Below the pieces are notes generated by a model, which saw only the letters and a list, made by a program, of their open reading frames with translations, was not told the DNA's origin and searched no databases. A stretch of 64,000 bases of DNA from Dromiciops gliroides (Eukaryota; Chordata; Mammalia; Microbiotheria; Microbiotheriidae): NCBI RefSeq assembly GCF_019393635.1, contig NC_057866.1, positions 8,295,723-8,359,722 of the forward strand, read 5' to 3'. The position numbers and the translations under genes were made by a program. Below are positions 9,339 through 19,969 of the stretch, piece after piece; the first letter of the stretch is position 1; every line of letters begins with the position of its first letter.

Positions 9339-9860
9339 GGGCGGGGAGACATGTGGCATCTGGAGCTCGGGACATTGCTCAGGGCTTGTTCTGGAGCAGC
9401 TGGGCCAGGCCCGGAGAAAGTTGGAGGACCAACTTAGGCTGTGTAAGGGGCGCAGTGTGTTTGCTTGGCTGGGACTGGGACTGGGAAGGCAGCAAGGGGA
9501 TCGGGGTGAGATGTGTGACAAGGGGGTCCTTGAGTGCCGCCCAAGGACCAGTAGCGCCCCTCCCCCCAAGGACAACCTCGGGGCGGCTTGGCCTCTCCAG
9601 AGGGAATGAGAAAGGTGGGAGAGAGGAGTGACTGAAAGGAGGAAGCAATTATGAGGCACCTACTGTGGGCCGCCCTCCTTGGGCTAGGAAGCAAAACCCC
9701 ACGAAGCCCCTAACCCCATGGACCTAACGTTCCTTGTTGGAAAATAACTTGTACCAAGAAAATGAAACATGAAACCCACGTACAGTTTTCATCTGAGGGG
9801 GCGTTGACATCCACATATGAGGTGTACAAAGATCATCTCTTCTGCTCCTCGTGAAAATGC
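9339..9860. other. No gene recognised; short old repeat near 9650
   Basis: GC-rich intronic-type sequence. AGGCACCTACTGTGGGCC at about 9655 is a scrap of the ancient dispersed repeat seen at 6048 and 8720. No splice-bounded coding segment was recognised. Confidence 0.4.
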
Positions 9861-9864
9861 TGGG

Positions 9865-10010
9865 AGGGAGGACTTGGGCAAGTCACTGAGCTGCCCTATG
9901 CCTCAGTTTCCTCATCTGGGAAACGTGGGTAGCCCTTCCTTAATCGGGGTAGCAGCAGATAACATGTAAAGTGCTTTGCAGATGCTATAGAAATGCTAGC
10001 TATGATGAGC
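9865..10010 (+). mobile_element. MIR SINE
   Basis: GGGCAAGTCACTGAGCTGCC, GCCTCAGTTTCCTCATCTGG and GTAAAGTGCTTTGCAGATGC follow the MIR 3' half in + orientation. Confidence 0.75.
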
Positions 10011-10017
10011 ATTGTTA

Positions 10018-10138
10018 ATAATAACCCCATTTTACAGATGGGGAATCTGAGGCATGGAGCAGTTCAGTGACCTGCCCAAAGCTGGATTGGAGGGGAGGTC
10101 TTCCTGAATCCAGGCCTGGTGCCCCGTGCTGTGGCCCT
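10018..10138 (-). mobile_element. MIR SINE, minus orientation
   Basis: CCCCATTTTACAGATGGGG, GTGACCTGCCCAAAGC and GTCTTCCTGAATCCAGGC form a reversed MIR only about 8 bp from the + copy, giving an inverted MIR pair. Confidence 0.75.
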
Positions 10139-10234
10139 CCCCCAGCTTCCTTTTCAAGTAATTCCCTGGGGAAAGCACCTGTCTTATGTTGTGCCCGTTC
10201 ACTCTGCCCCAACAGTAGTAGTGGATCTGACACC

Positions 10235-11262
10235 TCTCCCTTTTCTCTCTAGTTCTGATTCTCATTACCTCTTGCCAAGACTACTCCAGTTGCCCGCCTT
10301 CCTCTCGTGTCTCTCTCTCTGCCAGTCCACTCTCCACAAAAATGACCAGGTCTGATCCTCTCACTCCACCACTGTGTTTTCTGAGATCAAACACAAATTC
10401 TCCTGTACTTGCCATTCTAAATCCTTCTGAGCAGGCTGGTAGCAGGCTGCTTTCTGCCTCCCCTGGCCAGCTGTGTCCCCCATGGCTGGAACATTCTCTG
10501 ATTCTGAGAATTTACTGCTTCTCTCTCCAAAGTTTTCAGCGATCTCTTAGTCATCAAGGGTAACGATCTTTGCTCATTCCCTGTCTTTCTCGGCCACTCT
10601 GACCTGTCTAGCCTCCTTTCCACCTCCCTGATCTCTCCTTTCTCTCCTGGCTCTCCTCGGTCTATGCTGGATTTTCATCTGGGTAGGGTGTCCCCCAGGC
10701 TCTGTCCTGGGTCCTCCTCCCCTAACCCTATACTCCTTCACTTAGCTCCCATGCACTGTTATCACCTATCTCTGCTAATGATTTCTGCCTGACCCTCTCT
10801 GCTGATCTCTGGTCTGACTACTCCACTTGCTATGACATCTTGAACTGGAGGGTGTGCCCTCAAGACATCATGCCTCAAATGGAATGTCTGATTTTGTGCT
10901 CAAGTCCTTACCTCTCTCTAATTTTCTTAGTACAGTCACAGGTGCCACCCATCTTTCCAGTCTCCCAGACACAATGTGGGTGTCACGTTCTGCTCCTCAC
11001 AGTCTCACCCTCCATATCCGATCTGTAGCCAAGTGCTCCCATTTCTCCCTCTGTGGCATCTCTCCTGTCCCCTTCTCTCCTCATCACACACACCCGGACT
11101 GCTGCAGTAGATGTGTCCTTCACTCAGCTCTCAGAGGCGTCTTTCTAAAGCACAATCTTGGGCACATCACTCACCCCTCCCCCTACAATTCAGCGCTTCC
11201 GATTGATAAAAGGTCTTTTGGGCTTCCAGAGGCCCTCATGACCTGCCCTGCTCTCTCTCTCT
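10235..11262 (+). mobile_element. L3/CR1-like LINE fragment
   Basis: Decayed coding sequence of a CR1-clade LINE on the + strand. CCATATCCGATCTGTAGCCA (about 11012) and GCGTCTTTCTAAAGCACAAT (about 11128) match the reverse-transcriptase C-terminal half (HIQSVAK, IFLKR) typical of mammalian L3. Upstream stretches are diverged pyrimidine-rich remnants of the same reading. Many stops and frameshifts make it non-functional. Confidence 0.65.
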
Positions 11263-11264
11263 CC

Positions 11265-11735
11265 AGGATTTATTAAGCACCTACTATGTACTGGGTGCTG
11301 TGCTAAACTCCATCCATACCAAAGCATCAAAAGGCGGTCCCTACCCTCTAGGAATTCACAATCAACACGCAAAGAGTTCTGTGCAAACAAGCTATAGATG
11401 AGATAAATCGGAGATAACTAAGTGGCCTAAGGGGGAATTGAGAAAAGCTTCTTTTCAAAGTAGGGACTTTAGTGAAGCCTCAAAGGAAGCCAGGAGAGAT
11501 AGGCAGAGATGACAATGAGCCTTCCAGCTACAGAAAATGTTCAGACACGGAGGGTCCAGGAGGATCTTGGATCAGGGTGAGGTATGAGCAGACTGGAAAG
11601 GGGGGGGGGGAGATAAAGGGCTTCTGGTGCCAAACAGTGTTTGTATTTGATCCTGGAGTCCATAGGGACTCACTGGGGTCCATTGAGTGGGGCAGGGCAA
11701 CGCAGACCTTCCCTGGTCTCACCCCCTTTCCCCCC
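11265..11735 (+). mobile_element. Unclassified long repeat, segment
   Basis: It begins TTATTAAGCACCTACTATG, passes through CTCTAGGAATTCACAATC, then AAGCCTCAAAGGAAGCCAG and TTGTATTTGATCCTGGAG. The last parts recur in diverged form at 43715-45160, 52915-53110 and 53600-53920, so they belong to one long dispersed family. It has an A/G-rich + strand and no coding potential. Confidence 0.55.
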
Positions 11736-11739
11736 AAGC

Positions 11740-11875
11740 TGCTGGTACTTCCCGAACTTAATTTCTCTATATTTTGCTTTTATAAATGTGTGCCTGCCTG
11801 CTGCGACAATCTCCACTCGTTGAGGGCAGAGGCTGGCTTTAGGCACTTGGTGCTTATTGATTGAATGACAGAAGG
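11740..11875 (+). mobile_element. L2-type LINE tail
   Basis: CACTCGTTGAGGGCAGAGGC and GGTGCTTATTGATTGAATGA are the characteristic end of an L2-type element. Confidence 0.6.
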
Positions 11876-12884
11876 TTTTGATCAGAAGAGTTCCTTTTTT
11901 CTTCAGTTATTAGCTTTAATAGTTATGCATTTCGTAAATTCTCTGACGTGACAGAAAGGACTTCAGTCTTCTGAACCCAAAGTTCTTGCTAAAAAAGTCC
12001 CATGATATCGATATAGGGAGAAAGGGAAGCCACTGTCCTGGCTCAGTATGCAAGAGCCCAGGCTTTGTCTTGGTGGTGTTCCTGTCCATCCCATCTCGCT
12101 AATTCAGTCCCTAGGTGTTGTTCATTCGGGCTCCTTGACAGAGCCTGCTCAGGGTCTCAATGGCTCAAGGACTTCCCACCCTTCAGCTCCACCCGCGACT
12201 CCACCTGGACTCCACCGGGGTGCTGAGCCTCCGAATTCAGCCATGTTTCTGCTTCCGTTTGATTTTCCAGGGCTGCTGCTCATTGCCTCGGGTCTTCGAA
12301 CGGCCCTGTTGATAGCACCAAGGTGCCAGGGGCCCGTTCCGTGCCGCATCAAGCTGCTACCGGGATCAGTTGAGACTCGAGTGAGGAGGGTGGTAGTCCT
12401 GAGCTGGGGCAGCCATGGTAGGGATGGTCTGGCAGCAGCGTCCTGGACAACGGGGAACTCACCCCGAGGTCCCACGAGGCCCCGCCCCTGGCTGAGTGCG
12501 CCGCACAGGGCCCATCCTCCCTCCTGTCCGCCTCGGCTTAGACCCAGAAGAGTTCCTTTAGTGGTGTCGTGAAAGTACCTCTTGATCCAACAAGGAGGCC
12601 GATGAAATGGTCCGCTCTTCCCCCCAACCCTCTGCAGAGGCTCCTGGTGTTCACGGGACCGATGGAGAAATGAGAATCACACGGTTTTCCCCCCTTTAGG
12701 TAACGGTTCAGTAAAGAAAGGGATCCCAGAAGGCAAGTTCTGTATCCTGTTAAGCAAGGGCCATCAGCCAGACCTCAGGGATCGCTTAGTCACCTGAGGT
12801 CAGCGGGAGTGGCTGAGGATGGTCACAACCAAGGGCTCCAGCGGGACCTCGCTGCGGAGAGCTTCCGGTTGGGTGGCCCCTAAA
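11876..12884. other. Unassigned, partly GC-rich block
   Basis: A CpG-richer stretch lies at about 12170-12560. It carries a 174-codon + frame (12048-12572) and a 108-codon frame on the other strand. Neither shows a domain I recognise, a clear splice context or a polyadenylation signal. It could be an old processed pseudogene or a secondary CpG cluster. Confidence 0.3.
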
Positions 12885-13060
12885 TCTTGCAAAGCTCTTT
12901 GAATACATACATCCTCTCCACCGAACTAACCTTCCAGGTAGATAAGGAAGGTGTTCTCACCTCTGTTTTACAGACGAGCCCCAGAGCGCTTTGGTGACTC
13001 GTCCTCAGAGCCAGTAATGAGTGTAGCTGTGTCTGAACTCAGCTCTTCTACCTCAGTACC
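12885..13060 (-). mobile_element. MIR SINE, minus orientation
   Basis: CTTGCAAAGCTCTTTGAATAC, CTGTTTTACAGACGAGCCCC and GTGTCTGAACTCAGCTCTTC follow a reversed MIR. Confidence 0.65.
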
Positions 13061-13137
13061 TGTTCTTCCCATGGTGCCTCACGCCTCTTCGTACTGCAGG
13101 TGTAGCATTTTCTCCCCTGTGCCCCCTTGCTGCTGCC

Positions 13138-13824
13138 TATAAAGAAAAAATTATTAACTGTAACCTAATCTGAAAAAAATTATATAATGGGACTTATAAA
13201 ATTATAAGTATATGAAAAGTTATAACTTTAGAAAAATTATAATTTGGGCCGTAAGTCCTGCCGCGGTGGTCATTCAAATGTGGAAATATTCTAGCTAACT
13301 TGGAGCTAATTTGGGAGGACTTCTGACCGGCTGCCTATCTGACTGCTATTAATTTCCTATGGGCCCTTTACAAAATTTCTCCACACTGCTCCCAAATAGA
13401 TAAGCAAACAATTAAGAAGCCTCTTAAATAATCAAGCAGAACTTATTTATAAAAATCAACGTAAGGGTTAAGAAATGCTAATTATACAACCTGTCTGCTT
13501 TTAATATAATAAGGGCCCTTGCCGCCTCTTGTCTTAGGGCATGCTCCAGCTTTCTCTAACTTTCACTTTTTCTCTCCTTCACGCCAGCTTCCCTGCTTCA
13601 CTTTCACTTATAACTCCAAGCCCCTTTCACTTTGTCGACCCCCCTGAAAAGCCTCTTACTGTTTCATTCTCCTTCCTTGCTCTTAGCGTTTTGTTTTTGT
13701 TTTTTGCTCAGCTGAAGTGGAGGGGGAGGGGCACCAGCTCCTCACACAGAAAAAACCCTGAGAGCCTAAGGCTTTTTAATCTCAGCCCAAAGGCAGGGTC
13801 TCCAAATCAAAATAAATTCCCACA
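13138..13824 (+). mobile_element. Solo-LTR-like element, copy 1
   Basis: It shares several blocks with 25687-26523. These include a left block around CTAATCTG/GACTGCTATTAAT, CCTGTCTGCTTTTAATATA, and a near-identical right end from GAAGTGGAGGGGGAGGGGC through CCTAAGGCTTTTTAATCTCA to AATAAATTCCCACA. Four-base TGCC repeats flank it at 13134-13137 and 13825-13828, the duplication size of some retroviral families. AATAAA near the end would be the polyadenylation signal. No gag or pol sequence is adjacent, so this looks like a solo LTR of an endogenous retrovirus. Three TTTCACTT-type motifs lie at 13558-13634. Confidence 0.65.
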
Positions 13825-13979
13825 TGCCCTAAGTAGTAGATTTGGGGCAGAATGGGCCCCTTTGTGGCTCCCGGGCCACCAGTAACTTAGAAGCCATAGG
13901 ACATTTGGTAGCTGGCACCAGCTGGCAGCAAGGTAGTTTCCCTTTAATTCAACAAATATTTTAAAAAAGCCTATTCCTT

Positions 13980-14055
13980 AGGGGCAGCTAGGTGGTGCAG
14001 TGACTAAAGCACCAGCTCTGGATTCAGGAGGATGTGAATTCAAATCTAGCTTCAG
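13980..14055 (+). mobile_element. poly(A) CORE-SINE head fragment
   Basis: GGGGCAGCTAGGTGGTGCAG through GGATTCAGGAGGATG and TTCAAATCTAGCTTCA. It stops abruptly where a second copy begins at 14056. Confidence 0.8.
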
Positions 14056-14188
14056 GGTGCAGCTAGGTGGCACAGTGATAAAGCGCTGGCCTTGGATTCA
14101 GGAGGACCTGAGTTCAACTCCAGCCTCAGACACTTGACACTAGCTGTGTGACCCTGGGCAAGTCACTTAACCCTCACTGCCCTGCACT
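14056..14188 (+). mobile_element. poly(A) CORE-SINE
   Basis: A second copy directly joined to the fragment at 13980. It runs from GGGTGCAGCTAGGTGGCAC to CTGTGTGACCCTGGGCAAG and CTTAACCCTCACTGCCC. The A-tail is replaced by the adjoining L1 start. Confidence 0.85.
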
Positions 14189-14189
14189 G

Positions 14190-15060
14190 TTTCTTTTTTA
14201 AATCAAAAAAGTATTTTTTTATTTTCCAGTTACATGAAAAGATAGTTTTCGTCATTTGTTTTTTATAAGATTTCAAGTTCCAAGTTTTTCTCTCTCCCTT
14301 CCCTCCCCAATACAGAAAGAAGTCCAATATGGGTTATTCATGCAAAATGCTTCCCTATTAGCCATGCTGTAAAAAAAGAAAGAAAAGAAAGTGGAAAAGT
14401 CTGTTTCCATCTACATTCAGAGCTCATCAGTTCTCTCTCTGGACGTGGAGCACATTTTTCCATTATCAGTCGTTCAGAATCTCTGTGAACCTCTGTCTTG
14501 AACAGAGTAGCCAAGTCCTTCACAGGTGATTATCATTGCAGTATTGCTGTTAATGTGTAGATTGCTCTCCAGGTTCTACTCACATCAGCATCAGTTCGTC
14601 TAAGTTTTCCCAGGTTTTTGTGAAATCCGACTGCTCATCATATACCACAACTTGTTCAGCCATTCCCCAGTCGATGGGTATCTCCTCCGTTTCCAGTTCT
14701 TTGCCACCACAAAAAGAGCAGCTAGAAATATTTTTATACATATGGGTCCTTTTCCTCTTTCATCTCTGGGCTACAGATCTAGTAGTGTTGGCATTGCTGG
14801 CTCAAAGGCAGTCCTTTGGGCACAGTTCCAAATTGTTTTCCACGGTGGTTGGACCAGTTCACAACTCCATCAACAGTGCATTAGTGTCACAGTTTTTCCA
14901 CATCCCCTCCAGCATTTGTCATTTTCCTTTTCTGTCCTTTTGGCCACTGATAGGGATGAGGTGGTACCTCAGAGTTGTTTTAATTGCATTTCTCTAATTA
15001 GTGGTGATTTGGAACAATTTTTATGTGACTTCGATAGCTTTTCTTTCTTCTGAAAACTGC
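14190..15060 (-). mobile_element. L1 3' end, minus orientation
   Basis: Reverse complement of an L1 3' region. It has T-rich starts at 14190-14220, CAGCCATTCCCCAGTCGATG, TTTGCCACCACAAAAAGAGC, AGTTCCAAATTGTTTTCCAC, CAGTTTTTCCACATCCCCTC and GCATTTCTCTAATTAGTGGT. It is 5'-truncated near 15060. Frames of 125-133 codons read on the + strand here are antisense and not genes. Confidence 0.85.
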
Positions 15061-16365
15061 CTGTTCTTAGCTTTTGGCTATGTCTCTAGGCTGTGTCTTT
15101 TTAGAGTTCCTAAGAAACTTGATGGCATTTGAGCAGAGGTGACATTCATTTGACCGTGGTGTGCGGGCAGATTGGGGGCATTGAGACCAGAATCAGGAAG
15201 ACCGGTGGGCTTTGAGTGTGGAAGGGCTGGGGCCCTGCTCCTGGGGCAGTCATTGGTTATGTGGTGACTCCCTCCTGATGAGATGAGGCTGAGCTTAGTG
15301 GTCCTTTTTTCCCTGTCATGACAACCATGCTCTTCCTCTGGTCAGTGTTCTTGACACATTCCTAGTTTGGACCTTTCTTGGTGACATCCTCAAAGGGGAC
15401 ATGGGTCATCACCTCTCCATCAGCTGGCCTGTGAAGCAGCTGGCCTGACCCTAGCTGGGCGACTTCCCAGGCCTCAGCTTTGCACATCACAGTCTCTGCT
15501 GACACTTCCTTCTGCCTCTGGGGAACTTGCCATCATTACTTTTATTGTGCTATTTAAAAAGAAGAAACTGGGATTCTGGTTGTCCCACTTTGCACTGATC
15601 TCGTGGTTCATGATCATCCCCTTGAACTGTCCCCGATTGTCTTACAGGTCATAGGAGAAGGCTGATGCTGGTCAGGTGCTATAGGTGGGATAGCAACAAC
15701 AGTCACTGAGAAATGTTTGACAACAGAAATAAGACAGTCGGGCAGACAGTATTTATCTGTGCCTTTCTAAGTGTCTGCAGCCTACAGGGATCCACTTCTC
15801 CTTGGGTTTGATGCCACTGCCCAGGCTCCCCTCCCTGCTCAGTGCCCCCCTTCCCCAGGCTTCCTTAGCTCCTCTCTCCTCCTGCTTGGCCGACAATGGC
15901 TTGCCAGACATCTGCCTCTTGCGGCTTTGTGTGTCTTCTGTGCGCTCTGCTGAAGTTAAATCAGGTTAGAGCTGGTAACAAGTCACTCTGTGCTTAGGTG
16001 GTTCTGGGATAGAAAGGAAGTCTGAGATTGGCCTTTCCCTCTCAAGACAACATCCAGCGTCATTACAGGGCACGATGTGACCTGGGGAGACCAAGGGACT
16101 CCGGAGACCTGGGAAAGCGGCCTGGAGCTGGGCACCCGTAATGATCTGCACTGACTTCTCACCTGACCATCACAACAACCCTGAGTGATGCGCACATAGC
16201 ACCAGAGAACTCCTTGGGGGGCCCCTCCTTGACCCTTAGACAGTTGCCTGGGGCAAGGAGAGATGGTGACTTGCCCCTCAGGGTCCCAGAGTCCCTAAGC
16301 TCAGAAGAAAGACTGAACCCACAGCTTCAAGACTCTGAGGACTGTGACACGATGTAGTTCACGCT
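15061..16365. other. Unassigned sequence
   Basis: No repeat dominates. On the minus strand, 15320-15660 gives short protein-like stretches in several frames separated by stops, which could be a very old processed pseudogene. I could not identify a parent. No splice-bounded exon was recognised. Confidence 0.3.
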
Positions 16366-16367
16366 AG

Positions 16368-16485
16368 AGGTAGTGGCCTCATTTTACAGGTGAAGAAACT
16401 GAGGCCAAGAGAAACCGATACCTTGTCCATGAGCCCCCAGCTTGTTCAGCTACTGAGTCAGTTTTGAGTCAGGATTCAAACCTCT
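16368..16485 (-). mobile_element. MIR SINE, minus orientation
   Basis: CATTTTACAGGTGAAGAAACTGAGGC and GAGTCAGGATTCAAACCTCTG mark a reversed MIR. Confidence 0.7.
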
Positions 16486-16654
16486 GGAGCTTTGTCAGAG
16501 ATTTAGAGATGGAAACGAGCCCTGAAGGCTCCTTGGTTCAGTCCCCTTGTTTTACAAATGAGCAAAGAGGTCTGTACAACCTCAGAGTCTGGTGCTCCTT
16601 CCACTATCCCAGGCCCCTCTAAAGAATGGGGAAATATTAGCTGGCTAGTGAGGA

Positions 16655-16862
16655 CATTGGATGGGGGAAGGGAGGGAGGAGGGGGCGGGGGGGGGGGGCT
16701 GGAGAGAAGGGAAAGAGAGAGAGTGTGTTTTGTGTGTGTGTGTGTGTGTGAGACTGTGTGTGATAGTGTGTGTGATTCTGTGTGAGAGGGAAAGTGTGTG
16801 TGAGAGAGAGTTTGTGTGATAAATGTGAGTGTTTGTGTGTTTGTGTGTGTGAGAGCAAGTGC
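16655..16862 (+). repeat. G-rich run and compound (TG)n/(GA)n microsatellite
   Basis: A G-run tract at 16662-16699, with several GGG runs including a 12-base G tract, passes into GAGAGA and then into a degenerate TGTG/GAGA microsatellite to about 16862. The threonine- and histidine-rich frames on the minus strand are products of this repeat. Confidence 0.9.
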
Positions 16863-17047
16863 AAGCAGGAGTGATGGAATAATCTTGTTGGAACCCGGAC
16901 TATATAATCTGATTTTATTCTGGTGCCATTCCTTGGAATGAGGAAGAGCGTGAGGGTATTTTTTCCTTCCCATTTCATAGAGCTGAGGAGTAATACATTA
17001 CTGAATGACCTTTATCTCAGGATGTATGTTTTAAAAGAATATGTGTG

Positions 17048-17214
17048 GGACAGCTAGGTGGTGCAGTGGTTAAAGCACTGGCCCTGGATTCAGGAGGACC
17101 CGAGTTCAAATCCGGCCTCAGACACTTGATACTTGCTAGTTGTGTGACCCTGGGCAAGTCACTTATCCCTCATTGCCCCGCAAAAAAAAAAAATTTAAAT
17201 TTTTTTAAAACCAC
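17048..17214 (+). mobile_element. poly(A) CORE-SINE, young insertion
   Basis: Complete copy from GGACAGCTAGGTGGTGCAG to an A-rich tail. A perfect 14-bp target-site duplication (AAAGAATATGTGTG) lies at 17034-17047 and 17215-17228, so the insertion is comparatively recent. Confidence 0.95.
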
Positions 17215-17228
17215 AAAGAATATGTGTG

Positions 17229-18005
17229 CCTGCTGCTTTGCTTGATCCACATGGCCTACCTGGAAGGACACGGAGGCCTTTCTGCCAGCAGTGGCTCTTT
17301 GGGATCTCTTCCACTCGGTTCTTACGTGTTGTTGTTACTGACTTCCATGAAGGTCATTAATGTTCAGAAGGGGAAACTGAGTCACCACAAAAGTGCCTTG
17401 GGTTTCTAATAATCTTGTTTGTCAACCCCAGCCCCAGCCCTATCATCCATGTGCAGAGGGTTCAGTCAGTAGCTTTCTCTAACTCTTCGTCATCCCAAGG
17501 AGCAGTGCCCGCTCCTGTGCTTGGCACTATCAGCAAAGAGGTCGGCTGAGGAAAACTGCTTGTGAATGGGTTTTTGTTTTCGTTTGGAAGGGGGAGACTG
17601 GAGCCCCACCCTGGTTTGGCTTTGAAAACTGCTACAGTTCACTTGGAGGCCATCTACTGAAGGTGAGGCTGGTTAGGCCAAAGTACAGCGTCACCAGCTG
17701 GGCATGGAACAGGGCCCACAGGAGGCAGGGGGAAATCGATTCTGACACCTGTCACTGAAGGCATCTGGAAAATTCCATACGCCCTGCCCTGTGTCTGCTG
17801 AGTCACGCCTTTTCCTGTTGTTGGCTTAGCTAGTGCGTGGGGGACTTGGAATAGGCTGGGTGCGTGTAACTCTGTGTCATCTGTCACTGGTCAGATGTGC
17901 CCAGGCCTCGCGTCTCCTGGCCAGAGAATCCCTAGGCTGAGGAGACTTAAGATGCCCAGGCCTGTCTCAATTGACCCTGAGAGCTGATTTGGGACCAGGC
18001 AGCCC
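17229..18005. other. No recognisable feature
   Basis: Mixed sequence with no clear repeat and no supported coding segment. Confidence 0.45.
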
Positions 18006-18009
18006 CTGG

Positions 18010-18135
18010 CACTGGCTTTGAAGTCAGGACCTGGGTTCCAGCTCTGCCGCTGCAGCCTCAGTTTCCTTGTCTGTAAACACAGGTGGTTGGAGTAGGTCAT
18101 CTCTGAGCTCCCTCCCAGCTCTGATCCTGTGAATA
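18010..18135 (+). mobile_element. MIR-like SINE fragment
   Basis: TTGAAGTCAGGACCTGGGTTC, GCCTCAGTTTCCTTGTCTGT and the AGCTCCCTCCCAGCTCTGA end resemble a MIR variant with an internal deletion of the CORE. Confidence 0.55.
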
Positions 18136-18968
18136 TCAGCATCTTTGATCAAAAAAGTTCAGGTAGTTTATTGGGATCCTTGAGACACTCCCCTAACTTC
18201 TTCTTTATGAATGTTTAGCAGAGGAGGTCTCTTAGAGGACAATGACTCTTTGGAAGGTAGCATGATCCATGCATTTGGGGTTGTCAAATGGCTCTCTTGG
18301 TCTTTGGGCATGACTAGTTAAGGGAAGCCTAGTTATGGGTAGAGAGGGGTAGAAAGTAACCGTCTGAGCATGTCTTCTCTCCAGATGATTCGGCCTGGAG
18401 CTGCTGAAAGGGAAGGAGTCCCGGCCAGCCCAGTGAGGGGAGGTTGGCTGGGATGGGAGAAGGGACCTGCTTTACATCCCTTTCTACTTCTCTGTTTACT
18501 CTCTGTTCAGATCCTTCCCTCATCCTAGCCCTAGGCAGAAGAGGGCATTGTGACCCCCTCTAGGAGACATGGGAAGGGCAAGAAGGGTGCTGAGGTGTGC
18601 AGAGAAATAACGGGAGCCTTATAAAAAGTGAATAAAAAGGAAAACCTGGGGCCGAGGCTGATGGAGGGAACGGTCACTTGAGGCTTCTAGCCAGGGAGGC
18701 TGCTTCAGCTTACCCAGCATCTGAATTCCTCTTCTAATCATGCAGCAGGGCAGGGATCTCTACCTAGAAGCCCAGGCTCTCTGCTGCACAAAGCCTCCAG
18801 CTTCAGTCAAACCTGCTTTCCCAGAATGCTCAGGGAATTGAATTACTGGGGAATAGGCCAGAAAATTCTTTTTTTCCTTATACTCTTTGAAAATCTTGGT
18901 AATATGCATTCCTATACTTTCCTGCCTTCACCTGATACTTTCTATCTGTCATAATGTTCCGCTCAGAA
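18136..18968. other. No recognisable feature
   Basis: Unique-looking intronic-type sequence. No coding segment or repeat could be supported. Confidence 0.45.
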
Positions 18969-18980
18969 TTTAGAATTGTC

Positions 18981-19104
18981 AGAGTGGATAAAGCACTGGC
19001 CCTGAATTCAGGAGGACCTGAGTTCAAATCTGGCCTCAGACCCTTGACACTTATTAGCTGTGTGACTCTGGGCAAGTTACCTCATTGCCCCACCAAAAAA
19101 ACCC
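18981..19104 (+). mobile_element. poly(A) CORE-SINE, head truncated
   Basis: Starts inside the head (GTGGATAAAGCACTGGCCC) and ends in CATTGCCCCACC plus an A-run. TTAGAATTGTC is duplicated at 18970-18980 and 19105-19115. The truncated 5' end with an intact duplication means truncation occurred at insertion. Confidence 0.9.
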
Positions 19105-19204
19105 TTAGAATTGTCTTAGTTGCAGTTATTCTGGTGGTCAGTTCTTAGGATAGAACTTGGTGAAGATGGAAAGGTGTGGCACAAATCTATATTGGTGTCA
19201 TGAT

Positions 19205-19500
19205 GGAATTAAATGAAAAAAGCATTTTATGTGTTTCCTTATGTCCCACCCACTGTGCTAAGGATTTGGGGAAACAGATAGAAAATGAGCCAGCCTCTTC
19301 TTTCGTTTGTTTGTTTGTTTGTTTTTGCAGGGCAATGAGGGTTAAGTGACTTGCCCAGGGTCACACAGCTAGTTAAGTGTCAAGTGTCTGAGGCTGGATT
19401 TGAACTCAGGTCCTCCTGACTCCTTTATCCACTGCGCCACCTAGCTGCCCCCCTGCCTCTTCTTTCAAAGAGCTTATATTCTAACTGGAAGAGAGTTCAG
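19205..19500 (-). mobile_element. Ancient dispersed repeat, split by SINE
   Basis: ACCCACTGTGCTAAGGATTTG on the left and AAAGAGCTTATATTCTAAC on the right are parts of the dispersed repeat that elsewhere reads GTGCTAAGCACTGGGAATAC. A SINE sits between them at 19305-19454. Orientation is assigned by comparison with MIR/L2-type tails and is uncertain. Confidence 0.5.
19305..19454 (-). mobile_element. poly(A) CORE-SINE, minus orientation
   Basis: A (GTTT)n tail remnant at 19305-19326 is followed by GGCAATGAGGGTTAAGTGAC, CCCAGGGTCACACAGCTAG and the head end CACCTAGCTGCCCCC. A 12-bp duplication GCCTCTTCTTTC lies at 19293-19304 and 19455-19466. Confidence 0.95.
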
Positions 19501-19969
19501 CCCCAGGGTGGATGGCAAGGCCCACAGGTTCTGAGGGTGCCGCAGCAGTGCAAAAGACAGATGACGGTGCCAGAGGTCATCAGGACCCTGTGTCCGGATT
19601 GTGAGTTGTGGCCAGGGATCTGGAGGAGCCTGGGCCTAAGACCTCTGGAGCAGCTTTGAATAAAGGCTTGTTGATCGGAAGGATCCGGCCTTCTCTGCTT
19701 TCCAACAGCCCCATTGTGTTTGAGTCTGCTCTCCTGTGCTAGGCTGCTAGGCTGGTTGGGATGTACCCTGGAAATTGGTTTTTAAAAAGGAAGCTCTTTT
19801 ATATAGAGGTTTGCTTCTTGAGGATTTGTTTTTCCCTCTGTAAGTTGCCTGGGAGGGAAGAAGGAAAATCCTGATTAATTGGTGTTCTTCTGTATATTGT
19901 CTCTTTACTCCCATTCCCCAATCCAATTTCTCTTCTTCTTATCTGAGAAATTTAGTCATATTGGTCTGG

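Noticed and set aside
8961..9659. 232-codon minus-strand frame, the longest in the window
   Set aside because: GC-rich Pro/Ser/Leu composition, overlapped by open frames on the other strand, and inflated by the 68-bp tandem duplication. No domain or splice context.
12048..12572. 174-codon + frame in a GC-rich patch
   Set aside because: No recognisable protein, an equally open antisense frame, no exon borders. Left as unassigned, with an old processed pseudogene not excluded.
12560..12620. Minus-strand peptide WIKRYFHDTTK resembling part of a Kunitz-type domain
   Set aside because: No cysteine framework around it; too short and probably chance.
14620..15053. + strand frames of 125-133 codons
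   Set aside because: They read the antisense strand of an L1 3' end.
16503..16978. 156-codon His/Thr/Ser-rich minus-strand frame
   Set aside because: Produced by the (TG)n/(GA)n microsatellite and a G-run.
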